Below, one piece after another: positions 11,996 to 13,090 of a DNA stretch of 13,090 nt. The notes below the pieces were generated by a model. The model was not told where the DNA came from. It saw only the letters and a program-made list of their open reading frames with translations, and did no database searches. The position numbers and the translations under genes were made by a program. Position 1 is the stretch's first letter; every line of letters begins with the position of its first letter. This DNA comes from Dehalococcoidia bacterium (GTDB lineage: Bacteria > Chloroflexota > Dehalococcoidia > GIF9 > AB-539-J10): the NCBI GenBank assembly GCA_030603485.1, contig JAUVXS010000037.1, positions 1 to 13,090 of the forward strand, given 5' to 3'.

Positions 11996-13090
11996 ATGAA
12001 ACTAAATCTCAACGGTAAAGAACAACTAAATTTTTTTCAGAGTGAGGATTGGATTCCACTAGCCTATCCAGCTATTACTCGTCCCATTCATTACCTTGGC
12101 AGTAAACTCCGCGTAGTAGGATCTATCGTTAATGTTATAAACAGTACGGATCCATCAAATGGTCCTGTTTGCGACCTTTTCTCAGGCTCGGGCACAGTCT
12201 CAAGGGCACTATCTGAGACTCGTGATGTTATCGCCTCGGACGTTCAAGAATACTCCAGAGTGATCTGTTCTGCTTTGCTGCAACCTGTAGAAAGTAAACC
12301 GAACACAATTAATATGATCATTAATGCCCTTGATTCCTCTTCGCACTCCACTAGCTTGACCTGGGCTACAACACCTCTAATAGAATACGAGAAATTGTGT
12401 ATTAATCAAGCCGAAAATGGTGATTTAGAGCCTCTTTGTGATCTGCTTGAGAATGGGTCATTTATAAAGTATGAACGGGAATCCAGTAATGCGAGATACG
12501 TAGGACTTATCTCCGCTCTTAGTGAGACATATACTCGATTGAAGAAACTCGATATGGTTGATAATCCAAGCGCAATGGTTACTCGCTATTTTGGCGGTAT
12601 ATACTTCTCTTTCAAACAATCCAATCAAATTGACACCATCTTAGACGCGATCGAACAATTGCCTCATTTACAAAGAGACACATACTTGGCTGCATTATTA
12701 AGTACAACCAGTGAAATAGTAAATACTATTGGAAAGCAATTTGCCCAACCGTTACGACCTCGCACATCAAGCGGCAAGCCAAAAACTAACATCCTGCAGA
12801 AAGTATCTCAAGACAGATTTAAGGATGTTGCAGGAATATATCAGGCTTGGATTAATCGCTATCTTGCCATTCCAAAGACTAATAGAAATCATCAAGTAAT
12901 AAAAAATGACTATCTCGCAGTTTTGAGGAGTTTGAAAGGGAAAGTGAGCATCGTATATGCTGACCCTCCTTACACGCGCGACCATTATAGCAGGTATTAT
13001 CATGTAATAGAGACGATTAGTCTTAGAGATAATCACAAGATTTCTACTGTAAGTATAGTAGGAAGAGTACAACTCAGTAGAGGTATCTAT
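11996..13090 (+). CDS. D12-class (alpha) adenine DNA methyltransferase, 3' truncated
   Basis: The frame is open from the ATG at 11996 to the window end (365 codons) and has no stop, so the C-terminus is outside. PIHYLGSKLRVVGSI (30-44) is motif X, DLFSGSGTVSRAL (60-72) motif I, SDVQEYS (81-87) an acidic AdoMet-binding turn, and ADPPYTRDHYSRYYH (322-336) motif IV with the catalytic DPPY. The order X, I, long middle, IV is that of Dam/D12 alpha-class N6-adenine methyltransferases; the middle of about 250 residues is unusually long and should hold the target-recognition part. It diverges from the Mod-like methyltransferase. Two adenine methyltransferases of different classes with one nuclease is the arrangement expected when the recognition site is asymmetric and each strand needs its own enzyme. 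Ribosome binding site weak (AGGTAAAG). Confidence 0.85.
   Translation, partial: MKLNLNGKEQLNFFQSEDWIPLAYPAITRPIHYLGSKLRVVGSIVNVINSTDPSNGPVCDLFSGSGTVSRALSETRDVIASDVQEYSRVICSALLQPVESKPNTINMIINALDSSSHSTSLTWATTPLIEYEKLCINQAENGDLEPLCDLLENGSFIKYERESSNARYVGLISALSETYTRLKKLDMVDNPSAMVTRYFGGIYFSFKQSNQIDTILDAIEQLPHLQRDTYLAALLSTTSEIVNTIGKQFAQPLRPRTSSGKPKTNILQKVSQDRFKDVAGIYQAWINRYLAIPKTNRNHQVIKNDYLAVLRSLKGKVSIVYADPPYTRDHYSRYYHVIETISLRDNHKISTVSIVGRVQLSRGIY

Noticed and set aside
12767..13072. 101-codon ORF on the minus strand.
   Set aside because: It lies antisense to the D12 methyltransferase, whose frame shows conserved motifs I and IV.
1..13090. CRISPR array, rRNA, transposase or integrase.
   Set aside because: No regularly spaced repeats, no rRNA-like sequence and no recombinase motifs were seen on either strand.

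Overview
The window looks like a piece of a bacterial chromosome or large contig, probably from an uncultured lineage. Bacterial identity rests on Shine-Dalgarno sites before most genes, on RarA, and on a bacterial-type initiator tRNA (unpaired position 1-72, three G-C pairs in the anticodon stem, encoded CCA). The mix of a stand-alone acetolactate-synthase-like ThDP enzyme and a membrane-anchored surface protein with a C-terminal helix plus arginines would fit Chloroflexota (Dehalococcoidia-like). That placement is inference and cannot be settled from the sequence.

Layout, left to right. (1) 1-1315: the 3' part of an OLD-family ATPase/TOPRIM nuclease gene, cut by the window edge. (2) 1336-3840: a mosaic upstream of rarA. 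Three copies of the rarA leader and start codon region (1336-1405, 1969-2035, 3748-3840) bracket two modules: a CopG/RelE-type toxin-antitoxin pair with its own promoter, and a ThDP-dependent enzyme. Only the last copy runs into an intact rarA (3785-5143). The second copy also carries the last codons of the toxin, and that same tail is found again just after the ThDP gene. The modules therefore seem to have arrived one after another, each time leaving rarA whole. (3) 5202-5370: an independent initiator-tRNA unit with promoter, tRNA and terminator. A small lysine-rich basic protein gene on the opposite strand ends next to it, followed by a coupled 38-codon ORF that reads antisense into the tRNA.

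(4) 6043-7821 (minus): a secreted, C-terminally anchored surface protein preceded by a long intergenic stretch with several inverted repeats. (5) 8295-9500 (minus): a protein of unrecognised family with an N-terminal winged-helix-like region and a C-terminal Rx4H motif of HEPN type. It has a good promoter but no clear ribosome binding site. (6) 9501-10053: a gene-free, GC-rich stretch with many local stem-loops and a plus-strand terminator-like hairpin, a candidate structured RNA of unknown kind. (7) 10054-13090: a restriction-modification locus. A Mod-like (beta-class) adenine methyltransferase and a PD-(D/E)XK nuclease overlap by ATGA on the minus strand, and a D12/alpha-class adenine methyltransferase diverges on the plus strand and runs off the window end.

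The OLD nuclease, the toxin-antitoxin pair, the HEPN-like protein and the two-methyltransferase R-M locus give the window the look of an accessory/defence region sitting around housekeeping genes (rarA, initiator tRNA). The strongest unexplained signals are the triplicated rarA start, the structured GC-rich stretch at about 9590-9936, and the orphan winged-helix/HEPN-like gene.
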